Source: Gynurincola endophyticus (GTDB taxonomy: Bacteria > Bacteroidota > Bacteroidia > Chitinophagales > Chitinophagaceae). Taken from it: a stretch of DNA of 64,000 nucleotides. Positions 1 through 9,236 of this stretch are shown piece by piece. The stretch is taken from positions 248,001 through 312,000 of the forward strand of contig NZ_RCWL01000002.1 of assembly GCF_003991195.1 (NCBI RefSeq), read 5' to 3'. The notes under the pieces are model-generated. The model saw nothing but the letters and a program-made list of their open reading frames with translations, did no database searches and was not told the origin of the DNA. The position numbers and the translations under genes were made by a program. Each line of letters opens with the position of its first letter. The first letter of the stretch is position 1.

Positions 1-1
1 T

Positions 2-382
2 CTTGATTATGTTTATGGGGATAAAAATATTTACAGTACGGTACGGGATTTATTGAAATGGGACCAGGCTTTAAAAAACGGTTTCATTAATGATTCATTG
101 TTAAACAAAGCTTACTCCCCTTATAGTTTTGAAAAACCAGGTACCCTGAATTATGGTTTGGGGTGGAGAATGAAAGATTTTTCCAATAAAAAACGTATTA
201 TTTATCACAACGGATGGTGGCACGGAAATCGTGCAGCTTTATATCGTTGCCTCGACGAAGATGTTACCCTGATTGCTTTGTCGAATAACAACTATTCGGG
301 TGTATATGAAATCAGAGTGATTGCCGATATTTTCGGAGAATATTATCAGGGTGGTAAATACCTTGTCAGCGAAGATGAATAA
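2..382 (+). CDS. Serine beta-lactamase-like hydrolase, 3' fragment
   Basis: The frame is open from base 2 and stops at 380-382, so only about 126 C-terminal residues are present and the real start lies outside the window. What is visible fits the end of the beta-lactamase/penicillin-binding protein superfamily (PF00144 type): STVRDLLKWDQAL (the helix typical of these enzymes), YGLGWRM, and HNGWWHG, which matches the third active-site motif (H-x-G in place of K-T-G). The SxxK serine is missing because of the window edge. Such proteins are usually exported esterases or peptidases. The end overlaps the next gene by 8 nt (ATGAATAA), which suggests translational coupling. A TTG at 53 is inside the domain and is not the start. 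A second protein of this superfamily is at 21322. Confidence 0.8.
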   Translation, partial: LDYVYGDKNIYSTVRDLLKWDQALKNGFINDSLLNKAYSPYSFEKPGTLNYGLGWRMKDFSNKKRIIYHNGWWHGNRAALYRCLDEDVTLIALSNNNYSGVYEIRVIADIFGEYYQGGKYLVSEDE

Positions 383-1856
383 TGCAACGCCCATATTAAC
401 CGCCAGTGATATGAAAGATTGGGATAGCTACACGATGAACGCCCAATCGATCACAAGCCTTCAATTAATGGAACAGGCCGCTCAGGCAGTTACGAATTGG
501 ATCATTCTACAGTATAGTACTCAACATCACTTCTGTATCTTCTGTGGTACGGGAAACAATGGCGGCGACGGCTTTGCGATAGCACGTCAATTACGCTATC
601 AGGGTTTTCAGGTAACCGTTTATCTGATAGGAAATACCGATGCGCTTACGGAAGATGCCAAAGTAAATTATGAACGTTTATCCGGCATTAAACCAATCGA
701 AAAAAGCAGTGATTTTCCTCACTTTGCCGATAACACTATTATTGTAGATGCCATTCTGGGAATCGGAAGCAACCGGCCCCTCGCCGGTATCTACCTTGAA
801 TTGGTTACTTACTTAAATCAAAGCAGTTTTCCTGTTGTATCCGTTGATATACCGAGCGGTTGGTATGCAGACCTGCATCAGTTTGCTGATAATGCCGTAA
901 GAGCCCATCATACATTAACGTTCGGTACTTACAAGCAAAGTTTTTTATTTCCAGAATCTGAAAAATTTACCGGTGATATTACGGTGTTGGATATTGGTTT
1001 ATCAACAGATTTTAAGCCTGATACTGTTACTAATTATTTTTGGTCGGATACAAGTTTGATTCAAACTATTTTGCAACCTATCCGGCAGTTCTCTCACAAA
1101 GGTACGCATGGCCATGCAGGTTTGATTGCAGGATCAGAAGGTATGATGGGTGCCGCAGTATTAGCCTGTCGTGCAAGCATGAGAACAGGAGCCGGTAAAA
1201 CCACCGGTATTATCCCTTCTTCGCAATTTTCAGTAATACATCAAACTACTCCTGAAGTACTGGTAAAAGATGTATTGACCTTTTCAGAAGAAAATGAATT
1301 TCAGGCAATCGGTATCGGTTCGGGTTTAGGAATCAATGACCGGTCGTTGTCTCTTCTAAAAAAAGCTTTAAACAGCCATAAACCATTGGTGATAGATGCA
1401 GACGCCATCCATTTAATCACCTCTTTAAATGATGTACATTTCCATGCAGATACTATTCTGACACCACACGTTAAAGAAGCCAAGAAATTAACCGGTGACG
1501 CATACAATAGTCTTCACTTATTGGCACAATGCCTCGATTATTGTAAAACGAATAAGGTTACGCTGGTATTAAAAGGAAAATTTACACGGGTAATTGATAA
1601 AGAGGGAAATGTGTTCTTTAATACTACCGGCAATCCGGGAATGGCATCGGCCGGCATGGGCGATGTTCTAACAGGTATTATCACTTCGTTGGCTGCACAA
1701 GGCTATAACGGACTTGACGCGGCTTTAATCGGTGTTTACTGGCACGGATATGCTGCTGATATTGCAGCAGAATCACTTGGTTACCCCAGCCTGATTGCCA
1801 GTGATGTTATTGAGCAGCTGGGAGCTGCTTATCTTCAAATGAAAATTTCATATTAA
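375..1856 (+). CDS. nnr: Bifunctional NAD(P)H-hydrate repair enzyme (epimerase + ADP-dependent dehydratase)
   Basis: Repairs damaged NAD(P)H: the N-terminal YjeF_N half epimerises R- and S-NAD(P)HX and the C-terminal ribokinase-like half dehydrates S-NAD(P)HX with ADP. From ATG 375 the protein has 493 residues, normal for the fused enzyme. Epimerase half about 10-215, with nucleotide-binding NNGGDGF at 61-67 and VDAILGIG at 124-131. Dehydratase half about 240-490, with GTHGHAG, DADA at 341-344, LTPHVKEAK at 362-370 and NPGMASAGMGDVLTG at 420-434 (Asp430 is the expected catalytic residue). A TTG 54 nt upstream also stays in frame, but it lies well inside the previous gene and adds residues foreign to the family, so ATG 375 is preferred. 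Cytosolic housekeeping enzyme. A hairpin terminator follows at 1947. Confidence 0.95.
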   Translation: MNNATPILTASDMKDWDSYTMNAQSITSLQLMEQAAQAVTNWIILQYSTQHHFCIFCGTGNNGGDGFAIARQLRYQGFQVTVYLIGNTDALTEDAKVNYERLSGIKPIEKSSDFPHFADNTIIVDAILGIGSNRPLAGIYLELVTYLNQSSFPVVSVDIPSGWYADLHQFADNAVRAHHTLTFGTYKQSFLFPESEKFTGDITVLDIGLSTDFKPDTVTNYFWSDTSLIQTILQPIRQFSHKGTHGHAGLIAGSEGMMGAAVLACRASMRTGAGKTTGIIPSSQFSVIHQTTPEVLVKDVLTFSEENEFQAIGIGSGLGINDRSLSLLKKALNSHKPLVIDADAIHLITSLNDVHFHADTILTPHVKEAKKLTGDAYNSLHLLAQCLDYCKTNKVTLVLKGKFTRVIDKEGNVFFNTTGNPGMASAGMGDVLTGIITSLAAQGYNGLDAALIGVYWHGYAADIAAESLGYPSLIASDVIEQLGAAYLQMKISY

Positions 1857-1946
1857 GTTCATTTACACTTAATATTGAGTTAATACGCTGACATTAGATT
1901 TGTGTTCCAAACATGCAATGGAGAGTTTTTCATCCAAATTCAGCGT

Positions 1947-1972
1947 AGGAGTGCTCTGCACTCCTTTTTTAT
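1947..1972 (+). terminator. Rho-independent terminator after nnr
   Basis: AGGAGTGC-TCT-GCACTCCT forms a perfect 8-bp stem followed by a T-run and lies about 90 bp after the nnr stop. It sits just before the end of the convergent mannanase gene. Confidence 0.8.
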
Positions 1973-1987
1973 TTTACCGGTTGCCCA

Positions 1988-3184
1988 TCAGGGAGTGGTA
2001 TGATACAAAGACGGTAATTTATCTCCTAAAATAAATTTCGGTTCATTACAAAATCTGATAAAGTCATTTGCCGAAGCATGCCCCACAGGAGGTGTCCAGT
2101 AACTATCAGCCCTGTTAGCCCAGAATAAAACGTAAGCAATTTTTGCACTCGAAGTATTGATCACTGTCAGTAGTTTTTTGGTAAACCAGTCTGCTTGTGT
2201 AATGTTCAACAAGCCTGTTTCAGTAAAAGCTGCCAGCTTATTGTTCTTTTCTGCATATTCACTCACCAGATTTAACCTGAACACTGCCAGATTGATATTT
2301 CCGTCGGCAGACAGATCATAGTAATTATCCATTCCTACCAGATCAACATATTCATTTCCCGGAAAGCGTTCGAGCAATTGTGTTTCAGTATTGAAGTTTC
2401 TGTCGGGAGACCAGGCGTATAAAATATTATGTACCTCTAAACTGTCTCTGAGATAGGTAACCGTAAAGCGAAACAGTTCTTTATATTCATCAATTGTGCA
2501 ATGCGACTTGCCCCACCAGAACCAATCTCCGTCAAATTCATGAAAAGGCCTGAAGATAAAAGGGGCAAGTTTTCCGTCTTTTGCAATCAATGATTTTGCA
2601 AAATCAGCAATGGTATTCAAGTCTGCTTTAAACGCATCATGCTTCGATCCGCCCGGTAAAATTTCACTAACGGCTTTAGTGGGCGACGACTCCCAGTAAA
2701 AGCTACCCAAGGTAACCGGATTGTGATAATGCCATGCAAAAGTGTTGATGAACCCACGTTCATAAGCATCAATTGCCAGTAAACGCGCAGAACTTTCTTC
2801 ATAATCAAACCATACATTTGACTCCGGACTGGTGATATGCATAAAATCGCTTCCGATTACGGTAGGAAATTTTCCGGTAACGCTATAAATATCTGAGCGG
2901 TTGGCATTAAAAGTACTACCGTATTCATTTGCCCATCCGAATCCTCTTTTAGTAGCATCCTGTTGGCCAACAAATACTTTAGTACGCGATTGTTTAAAAA
3001 GATTCAGAAAAAGATTCACGGTTTCTGTAGTAGCTTTCTGGTCAACCATACCGGCTTTCAAAACCTCTATTGGAGGAATCACTATTTCATCAACGGGGTC
3101 ATCCTCCTTCTTTGCAGTATTTTTTTTACACGATAATATCAGTAATGCGAATAAACAAAAGCAGGAGATATATTTTTTGAACAT
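1988..3184 (-). CDS. GH26 endo-beta-1,4-mannanase, surface lipoprotein
   Basis: Cleaves internal beta-1,4-mannosidic bonds of mannan, gluco- or galactomannan with retention of configuration. 398 residues. The N-terminus has a signal peptide with lipobox LILSC (Cys19) followed by a K/D/E-rich stretch, typical of lipoproteins exported to the Bacteroidota cell surface. The GH26 core shows the acid/base motif FRPFHEFDGDWFWWG (His215, Glu216), the nucleophile in FTETGL (Glu322), and the conserved WHYHNP near 151. Last gene of the SusCD locus on the minus strand. A hairpin with a T-run lies between it and the upstream IPT/TIG gene (3205-3240), so it may be expressed separately or at a reduced level. 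Mannan is the family's main substrate; GH26 also contains a few xylanases and lichenases, so the substrate is not certain. Confidence 0.92.
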   Translation of the reverse strand: MFKKYISCFCLFALLILSCKKNTAKKEDDPVDEIVIPPIEVLKAGMVDQKATTETVNLFLNLFKQSRTKVFVGQQDATKRGFGWANEYGSTFNANRSDIYSVTGKFPTVIGSDFMHITSPESNVWFDYEESSARLLAIDAYERGFINTFAWHYHNPVTLGSFYWESSPTKAVSEILPGGSKHDAFKADLNTIADFAKSLIAKDGKLAPFIFRPFHEFDGDWFWWGKSHCTIDEYKELFRFTVTYLRDSLEVHNILYAWSPDRNFNTETQLLERFPGNEYVDLVGMDNYYDLSADGNINLAVFRLNLVSEYAEKNNKLAAFTETGLLNITQADWFTKKLLTVINTSSAKIAYVLFWANRADSYWTPPVGHASANDFIRFCNEPKFILGDKLPSLYHTTP

Positions 3185-3204
3185 ATTTCTACTATTTAAA
3201 TGAA

Positions 3205-3240
3205 CTAAAAAACAGATGGCTTACAATTGAGTAAGCCATC
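3205..3240 (-). terminator. Terminator or attenuator between surface lipoprotein and mannanase genes
   Basis: On the minus strand GATGGCTTAC, a 6-nt loop and GTAAGCCATC form a perfect 10-bp stem followed by TGTTTTTT. It stands after the IPT/TIG gene stop and before the GH26 start, so it could end the SusCD transcript or reduce readthrough into the mannanase gene. Confidence 0.75.
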
Positions 3241-3271
3241 CGTTTATAAAAAACCATCAAGAAATGATTGC

Positions 3272-4288
3272 CTATTTAATGAAGAGCAGATTATCCATAT
3301 ACACCAGTTCGCCCGTACCTCTCACCTGCATTACAATGCTATTTACAGAACTGTTTCCTGCATTTTTAGCTGCCTGTAACGGAATCTTATAATAATTCCA
3401 ACGATTAGCAACCACGGTAATAGTTTGGATATCAAACCAGTTCAGTTTAACATCAAAGTTGATGTCTTTTGTACCACCGTATACATAGAAACTGAGAAAA
3501 GAATATCCTGAAATATTAATTGCAGGGTTATTATCAGTTACCAATTGAATAGCTCCCCAGTCGTTATTTCTCATATCACATTTATAGGAATAATCACCGA
3601 TCAATACTCTTTCAGTAGAAGTAGTATAGGTTCCGCCCCATCCCCAGTCATATATTTTTGAATTATCCATTGCCTCATCCCAGATGATATAATGGTTAGG
3701 GAAATTGGTAAAAGTAATATCCGGTTCTCTTGTACCTGAGCTATTCGTAAAAGACAGTTTCGTATAATCTACGCTGGCAGCAGGCATCTGAATGGAAATA
3801 TTTTTTCTGGTTTGTGACAAAATAGTTGCCTCCTGATTAGAAGCCAGCAATTTTACACTGTGTACATCATCGAAATTGTTACCGGTGAAATTGATAACGG
3901 TACCTTCTTCGAAATCATATTTATCTGCAGATGCAATATTCGGTAGAGCAATTACAGAAAAAGGAATGGAAGAGGTTTTACCGTCTTTACCTGTAAAAAC
4001 GATTTTCTGCAAACCTCCGAATGCCGTATCCGGAACACGTAATAAAACGGTGTTGTTCGTAACAAAAGCCGGGTTTACAAATGCCGGAACATCCTGATTA
4101 TCGAAATGAACACTGGCGATATCCTTTAAACCGTCACCGGTCAGTGCTATTACTTCTCCTCCGGGGCCTTCCGTAGGAGTAACGGTGTTAATGGTTAACG
4201 GGCCGTCAGAATCTTGTTTACAAGCCATCCATCCTGTGCTTAGCAGCAGGAAGGCTAATAATATATTGGGTTGAAAAATCTTTTTCAT
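3272..4288 (-). CDS. IPT/TIG-domain surface glycan-binding lipoprotein (SGBP-like)
   Basis: Probable third cell-surface component of the SusCD system, binding polysaccharide near the transporter. Starting at the ATG at 4288 gives MKKIFQPNILLAFLLLSTG and then a lipobox ending MAC. Two IPT/TIG-like immunoglobulin folds follow (about 30-115 and 115-195, with repeated patterns such as TPTEGPGGEVIALTGDGL and GTVINFTGNNFDDVHSVKLL). The C-terminal 140 residues are Trp-rich (YDWGWGGTY, WGAIQLV, WFDIQTITVVANRWNYYKIP) and end VRGTGELVYMDNLLFIK, like a carbohydrate-binding jelly-roll. IPT proteins following SusD in mannan, xyloglucan and beta-glucan loci play this role. An ATG four codons upstream (4300) is possible but starts with MLII before the signal peptide. 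The specific ligand is inferred only from the neighbouring GH26. Confidence 0.82.
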   Translation of the reverse strand: MKKIFQPNILLAFLLLSTGWMACKQDSDGPLTINTVTPTEGPGGEVIALTGDGLKDIASVHFDNQDVPAFVNPAFVTNNTVLLRVPDTAFGGLQKIVFTGKDGKTSSIPFSVIALPNIASADKYDFEEGTVINFTGNNFDDVHSVKLLASNQEATILSQTRKNISIQMPAASVDYTKLSFTNSSGTREPDITFTNFPNHYIIWDEAMDNSKIYDWGWGGTYTTSTERVLIGDYSYKCDMRNNDWGAIQLVTDNNPAINISGYSFLSFYVYGGTKDINFDVKLNWFDIQTITVVANRWNYYKIPLQAAKNAGNSSVNSIVMQVRGTGELVYMDNLLFIK

Positions 4289-4307
4289 AATGATTAGCAT
4301 TTAAAAA

Positions 4308-5879
4308 CTAATAATAAGGAACCGGTGCTTCATTTAATTTCGGATTCTGTACTGTTTCTGATAAAGGAATCGGTAAGAACAATCCGCCACCTGGTAAATT
4401 CAATGTTACTGCTAATGGGTTTAAGTCGCCGTTATCAGCATAATGGCCTCTGTTTTGCGCTTCAATGATCTGTTTAGCCCGTGCGAGTCCCTGACGTTGA
4501 ATATCAAACCAGTAATCACCCTCAAAAGCGAACTCCATTCTTCTTTCATGTAAGATATCCTCTAATGTAATTACAGATTTATCCATCAGTTGTGCTCTTC
4601 CGCGAACTGCATTAAAAGCATCCAGCGCAGAGATATCAGCAGTTGAAGCGTTATTACCTAATACTGCCTCAGCATAAATTAACAATACATCAGCATACCT
4701 TAAAATATGAGTACCGATCTGTGTTTTTTGAGCTAATACAGGCTCTGATTCACTGCCGGGTCCTACTACATATTTGGTAACGCTGGTTCTGGTAGGTGTT
4801 CTATGTCCTATCGGAGCCGGCTCATCCACATCGTAACGATAACCGTTCGCCATAAACTGGTTGAACTCAGGATTTCCTTCACGGGTTGGTTTCCATGCCG
4901 GATAAATATCTCCGTGTTGCATGATTGACCAGCGTTTACGCATATCCCCGCTTTCATAAGCAGCTAAGATATCGAGTGAAGGCATTACAGATGACCAGCC
5001 GTCACCGGTCATTAATAAGTTAGACGGTGCGATATAAGCCTGCATAGAGTTTTGAGAACCCCATTCGTTAGAAATCACCCATTGTAAAGAGAAAAGTGAT
5101 TCTTTATTATTATTACTGGCAGAGCTGGAGAACATGCTGAAATAATCGTCCACCAAACCATATTTATCAGAATCTATTACTTCTTTTGACTTAATTTTTG
5201 CCTGTTCGTAATTTTTCTGATAGAGGTATAATTTAGCCATCATTCCTTTTGCAGAGAAAGTAGTAACGCGTCCTTTTGCGGCATTATCAGGAAGATTATT
5301 TTCAGCAAAAATGAAATCTTCCAGAGCAAATCTCAGTACATCTGCCTGAGGTGCTTTCGGAATCTGAAATTCTCCTGATTGTGCGATTTCTGAAGGATCT
5401 GTCAGCAAAGGTGCATCTCCCCAGATTCTGGCAATATAAAAATATCCAACCCCTCTGATAAACCTTGCTTCTGCAATACCCAGATCAAGGATGGCAGCAT
5501 CACCACCTACTGCTTTCTTATCTTCGAAGGCTTTGATCAATACATTGGCCCAACCAACGATTTTAAAGAAAGAATTCCATGCTTCAGACAAACGTGAATC
5601 TGTAGCCGTGATGGTAATATTCATATAAGGTGCATAAGCAGGGTCTCCGGTATACATATTTCCCGATAACACCTCTCCTATACTATGTAATGCTTTATCG
5701 TTAAAATCAAACCATGGAAAGCCATACAATACACCGGTAGCACCTTGTACCTGTTCAAGTGTATTGTAGAAATTATCTAAAGTGGGACTATCCAGAGATG
5801 GTCGATCCAAAAAGTCTTTGCTACATCCAAAGTTGAATATCAATAGCAAAATGATGATATATAAATTAGTTTTTTTCAT
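4308..5879 (-). CDS. SusD/RagB-family glycan-binding outer-membrane lipoprotein
   Basis: Surface lid of a SusC transporter that captures oligosaccharide and closes over the barrel. From ATG 5879 there are 523 residues, normal for the family. Signal peptide MKKTNLYIIILLLIFNFGC with lipidated Cys19, followed by SKDFLDRPSLDSPT, the classical SusD start. TPR-like helices include EARFIRGVGYFYIARIWGDAPL, and the RagB C-terminal part has HERRMEFAFEGDYWFDIQRQG, a signature of SusD proteins. It ends LNEAPVPYY. An ATG at 5915 is in frame but overlaps the SusC stop and adds twelve residues before the signal peptide, so it was rejected. The start lies 26 bp after the SusC gene; both are surely co-transcribed. 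Confidence 0.96.
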   Translation of the reverse strand: MKKTNLYIIILLLIFNFGCSKDFLDRPSLDSPTLDNFYNTLEQVQGATGVLYGFPWFDFNDKALHSIGEVLSGNMYTGDPAYAPYMNITITATDSRLSEAWNSFFKIVGWANVLIKAFEDKKAVGGDAAILDLGIAEARFIRGVGYFYIARIWGDAPLLTDPSEIAQSGEFQIPKAPQADVLRFALEDFIFAENNLPDNAAKGRVTTFSAKGMMAKLYLYQKNYEQAKIKSKEVIDSDKYGLVDDYFSMFSSSASNNNKESLFSLQWVISNEWGSQNSMQAYIAPSNLLMTGDGWSSVMPSLDILAAYESGDMRKRWSIMQHGDIYPAWKPTREGNPEFNQFMANGYRYDVDEPAPIGHRTPTRTSVTKYVVGPGSESEPVLAQKTQIGTHILRYADVLLIYAEAVLGNNASTADISALDAFNAVRGRAQLMDKSVITLEDILHERRMEFAFEGDYWFDIQRQGLARAKQIIEAQNRGHYADNGDLNPLAVTLNLPGGGLFLPIPLSETVQNPKLNEAPVPYY

Positions 5880-5904
5880 TTTCTTGAGCTTTAAGCGTTT
5901 GAAT

Positions 5905-8900
5905 TTAGAATTCAATATTGGCTCCGATTGTAATTGTTCTTGGATTCGGATACTTACCGTTGTCTACGTTCATTAAGGTGATGCTCTTATTGAAAGCACC
6001 TAATTCCGGATCAAATCCTGAATACTTAGTGAAAGTGTATAAGTTTTGAGCAGCTAAATAAACTCTGGCTCTTTGAATAAACACTTTACGCGTTAATGAC
6101 TCAGGTAATTGATAACCGATACTTAATGTTTGAATTCTCAAATAAGATCCGTCTTCAATAAATCTATCAGAAACCGCTCTGTTGTTTGGATTCGACTGTG
6201 TGAATCTTGGAATATCACTATTCGGATTATCCGGCGTCCATCGGTCAAACGCAGTAGTGAGCTGGTTGAAATAGAAATTATTCAGAGACTCGGTGCTTCT
6301 TCTCAGATAGTTAAGAATTTTTGCGCCATGGCTACCTTGCAGGAATAAGGTAACGTCAAAGTTTTTATAGCTGAAATTATTAGTAAACCCGTAAGTGAAT
6401 TTCGGATGCGGGCTACCAATAGCTGTCATATCATTTGCATCGATTACTCCGTCATTGTTAAGATCCTGGTACAATACATCTCCTAACCAGGTACCGCTTT
6501 GAGAAACGGTTTGACCAAATTGAATAGGTGCCCTGTTCAGGTCTTCCATTGTTCTGATAATACCATTCGTTTTCAATCCATAAAACTGTCCTACCTGTGC
6601 ACCCGGAACTGTATGTGTTACTAACACTGTAGCGTATTCAACTCTTCCGTCGATAGATGAATTTTCATTAATCAGTTCGTTCAACTCATTTTTATAGTGA
6701 GAGAAAATAAGGGTTGAGTTCCAGTTAAAGTCTTTTTTCTTAACGATATGTGCGTTAATGGCCAGATCTACCCCGGTATTAGTCATTTTACCGGCATTTA
6801 CCACCGGAGCCAATACATCGTTCCAGTTAGTTCCTAAACCTGTGAAACGGGGTGCAGAACTAAACAGCAACATATCTGAAGTAATTTTCTGATATACATC
6901 GAGGTTGATGGTAAGTCTGTTTTGGAGGAAGCTGATATCAATACCGGCATTTGAAGAAATAACGCTTTCCCATCCTAAATCAGCACGGCCGATATTTCTC
7001 AGGAAGCTACCCATTCCGAATCCGGTTTGCATAATACGTACATTTGATGCAAATGGTGGAGAAGCTGCTCCTGCAGGCTGATTCTGATTACCTACGATAC
7101 CATATCCAACACGTAATTTCAGGTAATCAATTTTTGAATTTGCCATGAATGCCTCGTTCGAAACCGTCCAACCAACACTTACAGAAGGGAAAGTACCCCA
7201 TCTGTTCTGAGGACCGAAGTTGGAAGAACCGTCTCTTCTGATGGTACCTGTAATACTATATTTATCGTCGTAAGTGTAACTTAAACGGCCAAAATAAGAT
7301 TCGTTTGCAGCGTGGCCTTTACCACCACTCAGGTTCTGATTTTCAGCATCACCCGCATTTAAGGCAATCAATCCGTTCGTTACTAAATTATAACGTTGTC
7401 CCTGAATAAAGTCATAATTAGACTGCCAGGCTTCGTGTCCTGCCGTAAAATCAATTCTATGTACATCGGCAAAAACATCATTATAATTCAAATACGATTT
7501 AAATACCCAGAAAAAGCTGTTGTTTCTGTTCTCTAATAAAGTACTCTGGCTGTTTACAGTAGTTCCGATTACATAAGTAGGTTGGAAAGCCATATTATTA
7601 GTTAACTGAAAATCATATCCTAATTCATTTCTGAAATTTATTTTTTTACTGATCTGCAAGTCACCGTAAATATTACCAAACACTTTTGTTTGTTGTGAAT
7701 TTACCTGACGCAACATCGCTTTTGCAACCGGGTTATCCTGGAAGAACTGGATATTACCGATTGTGGTAGGTCCGCCCCATGATCCATCCAGGTTTCTTAC
7801 CGGAATTGCCGGAGATTGAATCAAACCTACTGAAACGGTACCATCGTGTTCATCGGCCAGTGTCAGCTTTTGGTTAGAGCGGGTAGCATTGATGCTTACA
7901 CCGGCTTTGAACCATGACTTCACCTGCTGATCGATGTTCATACGCATTGAATAACGTTTGAAAGCAGAACCGATAATAATACCCCTTTGATCATAATAGT
8001 TACCAGAGAAATAATAAGTGGTTTTATTTTGGCCACCTGAAAAACTTAACTGATGATTTTGTGTAATACCGGTTTGGAAAATTTCATCCTGCCAATCCGT
8101 TCCTTTTCCAAGATAATCAGGAAATGCAAACTCTCCGGGAGGTGTTTGATTATTTTCGGACATTACCTCGCTGCTATATTTAGCATATTGTTTAAGATCC
8201 ATTATATCCAATCGTTTAGGAACATTGGCTGTTCCCACAAAAACGTCGTAATTGATCTTACCTTCTCCCATTTTTCCTTTTTTAGTAGTAATCAATACTA
8301 CACCGTTAGCACCGAGAGAACCGTAAATAGCCTGTGCAGAAGCGTCTTTTAAGATATCAATCGATTCAATATCGTTAGGGTTTAAGGTAGCCAGTACAGA
8401 GTTGCTGTTTTGACCGGCGCCGCCGCCTAACATATCATAAGAAATACTCGAAGTTGAAGTAAGAATAGGCACACCATCTACTACATATAAAGGCTCATTA
8501 CCATTTACCGAGGTAATACCCCTGATACGCACACTAACACCACCACCCGGCTGTCCACCGTTAGAAGTAACGGTTACACCCGCCACTTTACCTTGCAAAG
8601 CAAGATCAACACCTGCTACCGGAAGGTTTTTAATGTCACGTTCGCCTACAGACGAAATAGAGCTGTTAATATCTGCTCTTCTCTTTTGTCCGTAACCGAT
8701 CACTACTACGTCATCAAGACTGGAAGCTTCAAGGTCAAGTGTTATAATGTAATTAGTTTTTTGATCTATAGGAATCTCAACAGATTTCATTCCTACATAA
8801 GATACTACAAGAAATTTGTCAGCGGGGGAAACATTAAATCTGAAAGTACCTTTTTCATCGGTGAGCGTGACCGCTTTTTTTCCTTTTATACCTATAGAGG

Positions 8901-9030
8901 CACTAGAGAGGGGGGAACCTTCCTGATTGGTTACGACTCCTGTGATTACTCGTTCCTGAGCATAAGATAAGGTCACAAAAAAAGTCGCAAATACCATCAG
9001 GCAAAGCCGTAAGATGATATGCTTTCTCAT
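5905..9030 (-). CDS. SusC/RagA-family TonB-linked outer-membrane transporter
   Basis: TonB-dependent barrel importing oligosaccharides, pairing with the SusD protein encoded next. From ATG 9030 it has 1041 residues. Order of parts: signal peptide ending LSYAQ; CarboxypepD_reg-like beta-sandwich (TGVVTNQEGSPLSSASIGIK) at about 30-105; TonB-box region with the SusC hallmark VIGYGQKRR; plug with GVSVRIRGITSVNGNEPLYV and ANGVVLITTKKGK; and a 22-strand barrel ending RTITIGANIEF. A TTG 21 nt upstream extends the frame but puts MTKQTCN before the signal peptide and is unlikely. No N-terminal sigma-regulator extension is seen, so this is not an ECF/anti-sigma type SusC, consistent with control by the divergent AraC gene. 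First gene of the minus-strand operon. Confidence 0.97.
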   Translation of the reverse strand: MRKHIILRLCLMVFATFFVTLSYAQERVITGVVTNQEGSPLSSASIGIKGKKAVTLTDEKGTFRFNVSPADKFLVVSYVGMKSVEIPIDQKTNYIITLDLEASSLDDVVVIGYGQKRRADINSSISSVGERDIKNLPVAGVDLALQGKVAGVTVTSNGGQPGGGVSVRIRGITSVNGNEPLYVVDGVPILTSTSSISYDMLGGGAGQNSNSVLATLNPNDIESIDILKDASAQAIYGSLGANGVVLITTKKGKMGEGKINYDVFVGTANVPKRLDIMDLKQYAKYSSEVMSENNQTPPGEFAFPDYLGKGTDWQDEIFQTGITQNHQLSFSGGQNKTTYYFSGNYYDQRGIIIGSAFKRYSMRMNIDQQVKSWFKAGVSINATRSNQKLTLADEHDGTVSVGLIQSPAIPVRNLDGSWGGPTTIGNIQFFQDNPVAKAMLRQVNSQQTKVFGNIYGDLQISKKINFRNELGYDFQLTNNMAFQPTYVIGTTVNSQSTLLENRNNSFFWVFKSYLNYNDVFADVHRIDFTAGHEAWQSNYDFIQGQRYNLVTNGLIALNAGDAENQNLSGGKGHAANESYFGRLSYTYDDKYSITGTIRRDGSSNFGPQNRWGTFPSVSVGWTVSNEAFMANSKIDYLKLRVGYGIVGNQNQPAGAASPPFASNVRIMQTGFGMGSFLRNIGRADLGWESVISSNAGIDISFLQNRLTINLDVYQKITSDMLLFSSAPRFTGLGTNWNDVLAPVVNAGKMTNTGVDLAINAHIVKKKDFNWNSTLIFSHYKNELNELINENSSIDGRVEYATVLVTHTVPGAQVGQFYGLKTNGIIRTMEDLNRAPIQFGQTVSQSGTWLGDVLYQDLNNDGVIDANDMTAIGSPHPKFTYGFTNNFSYKNFDVTLFLQGSHGAKILNYLRRSTESLNNFYFNQLTTAFDRWTPDNPNSDIPRFTQSNPNNRAVSDRFIEDGSYLRIQTLSIGYQLPESLTRKVFIQRARVYLAAQNLYTFTKYSGFDPELGAFNKSITLMNVDNGKYPNPRTITIGANIEF

Positions 9031-9112
9031 ATTGCAAGTTTGTTTGGTCAAATATATTCAAGAGGTAAAATATTACCATGTACTATTTTATCCTATCCTC
9101 ATACTTTTTTAA

Positions 9113-9154
9113 ATGCAACAAGTTGCATAAACTTTAAAACCTTGTTACATAAAC
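9113..9154. promoter_or_regulatory. Candidate AraC operator: palindrome plus direct repeats 22 bp apart
   Basis: Between the divergent SusC and AraC genes lie ATGCAAC-AA-GTTGCAT (9113-9128, perfect 7-bp dyad) and two direct copies of GTT(G/A)CATAAAC, at 9122-9132 and 9144-9154. The copies start 22 bp apart, about two helical turns, which is the usual layout of half-sites for an AraC dimer with two HTHs per monomer. Both SusC and regulator start codons lie within about 120 bp. Function is inferred from position and spacing. Confidence 0.5.
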
Positions 9155-9236
9155 GTTTTCAAAAAAAATATCAGTAACTAACATATGTATTTTTTTTACC
9201 TAAAATGATATAATTTTAAATCGTTTTAGTAATCAT

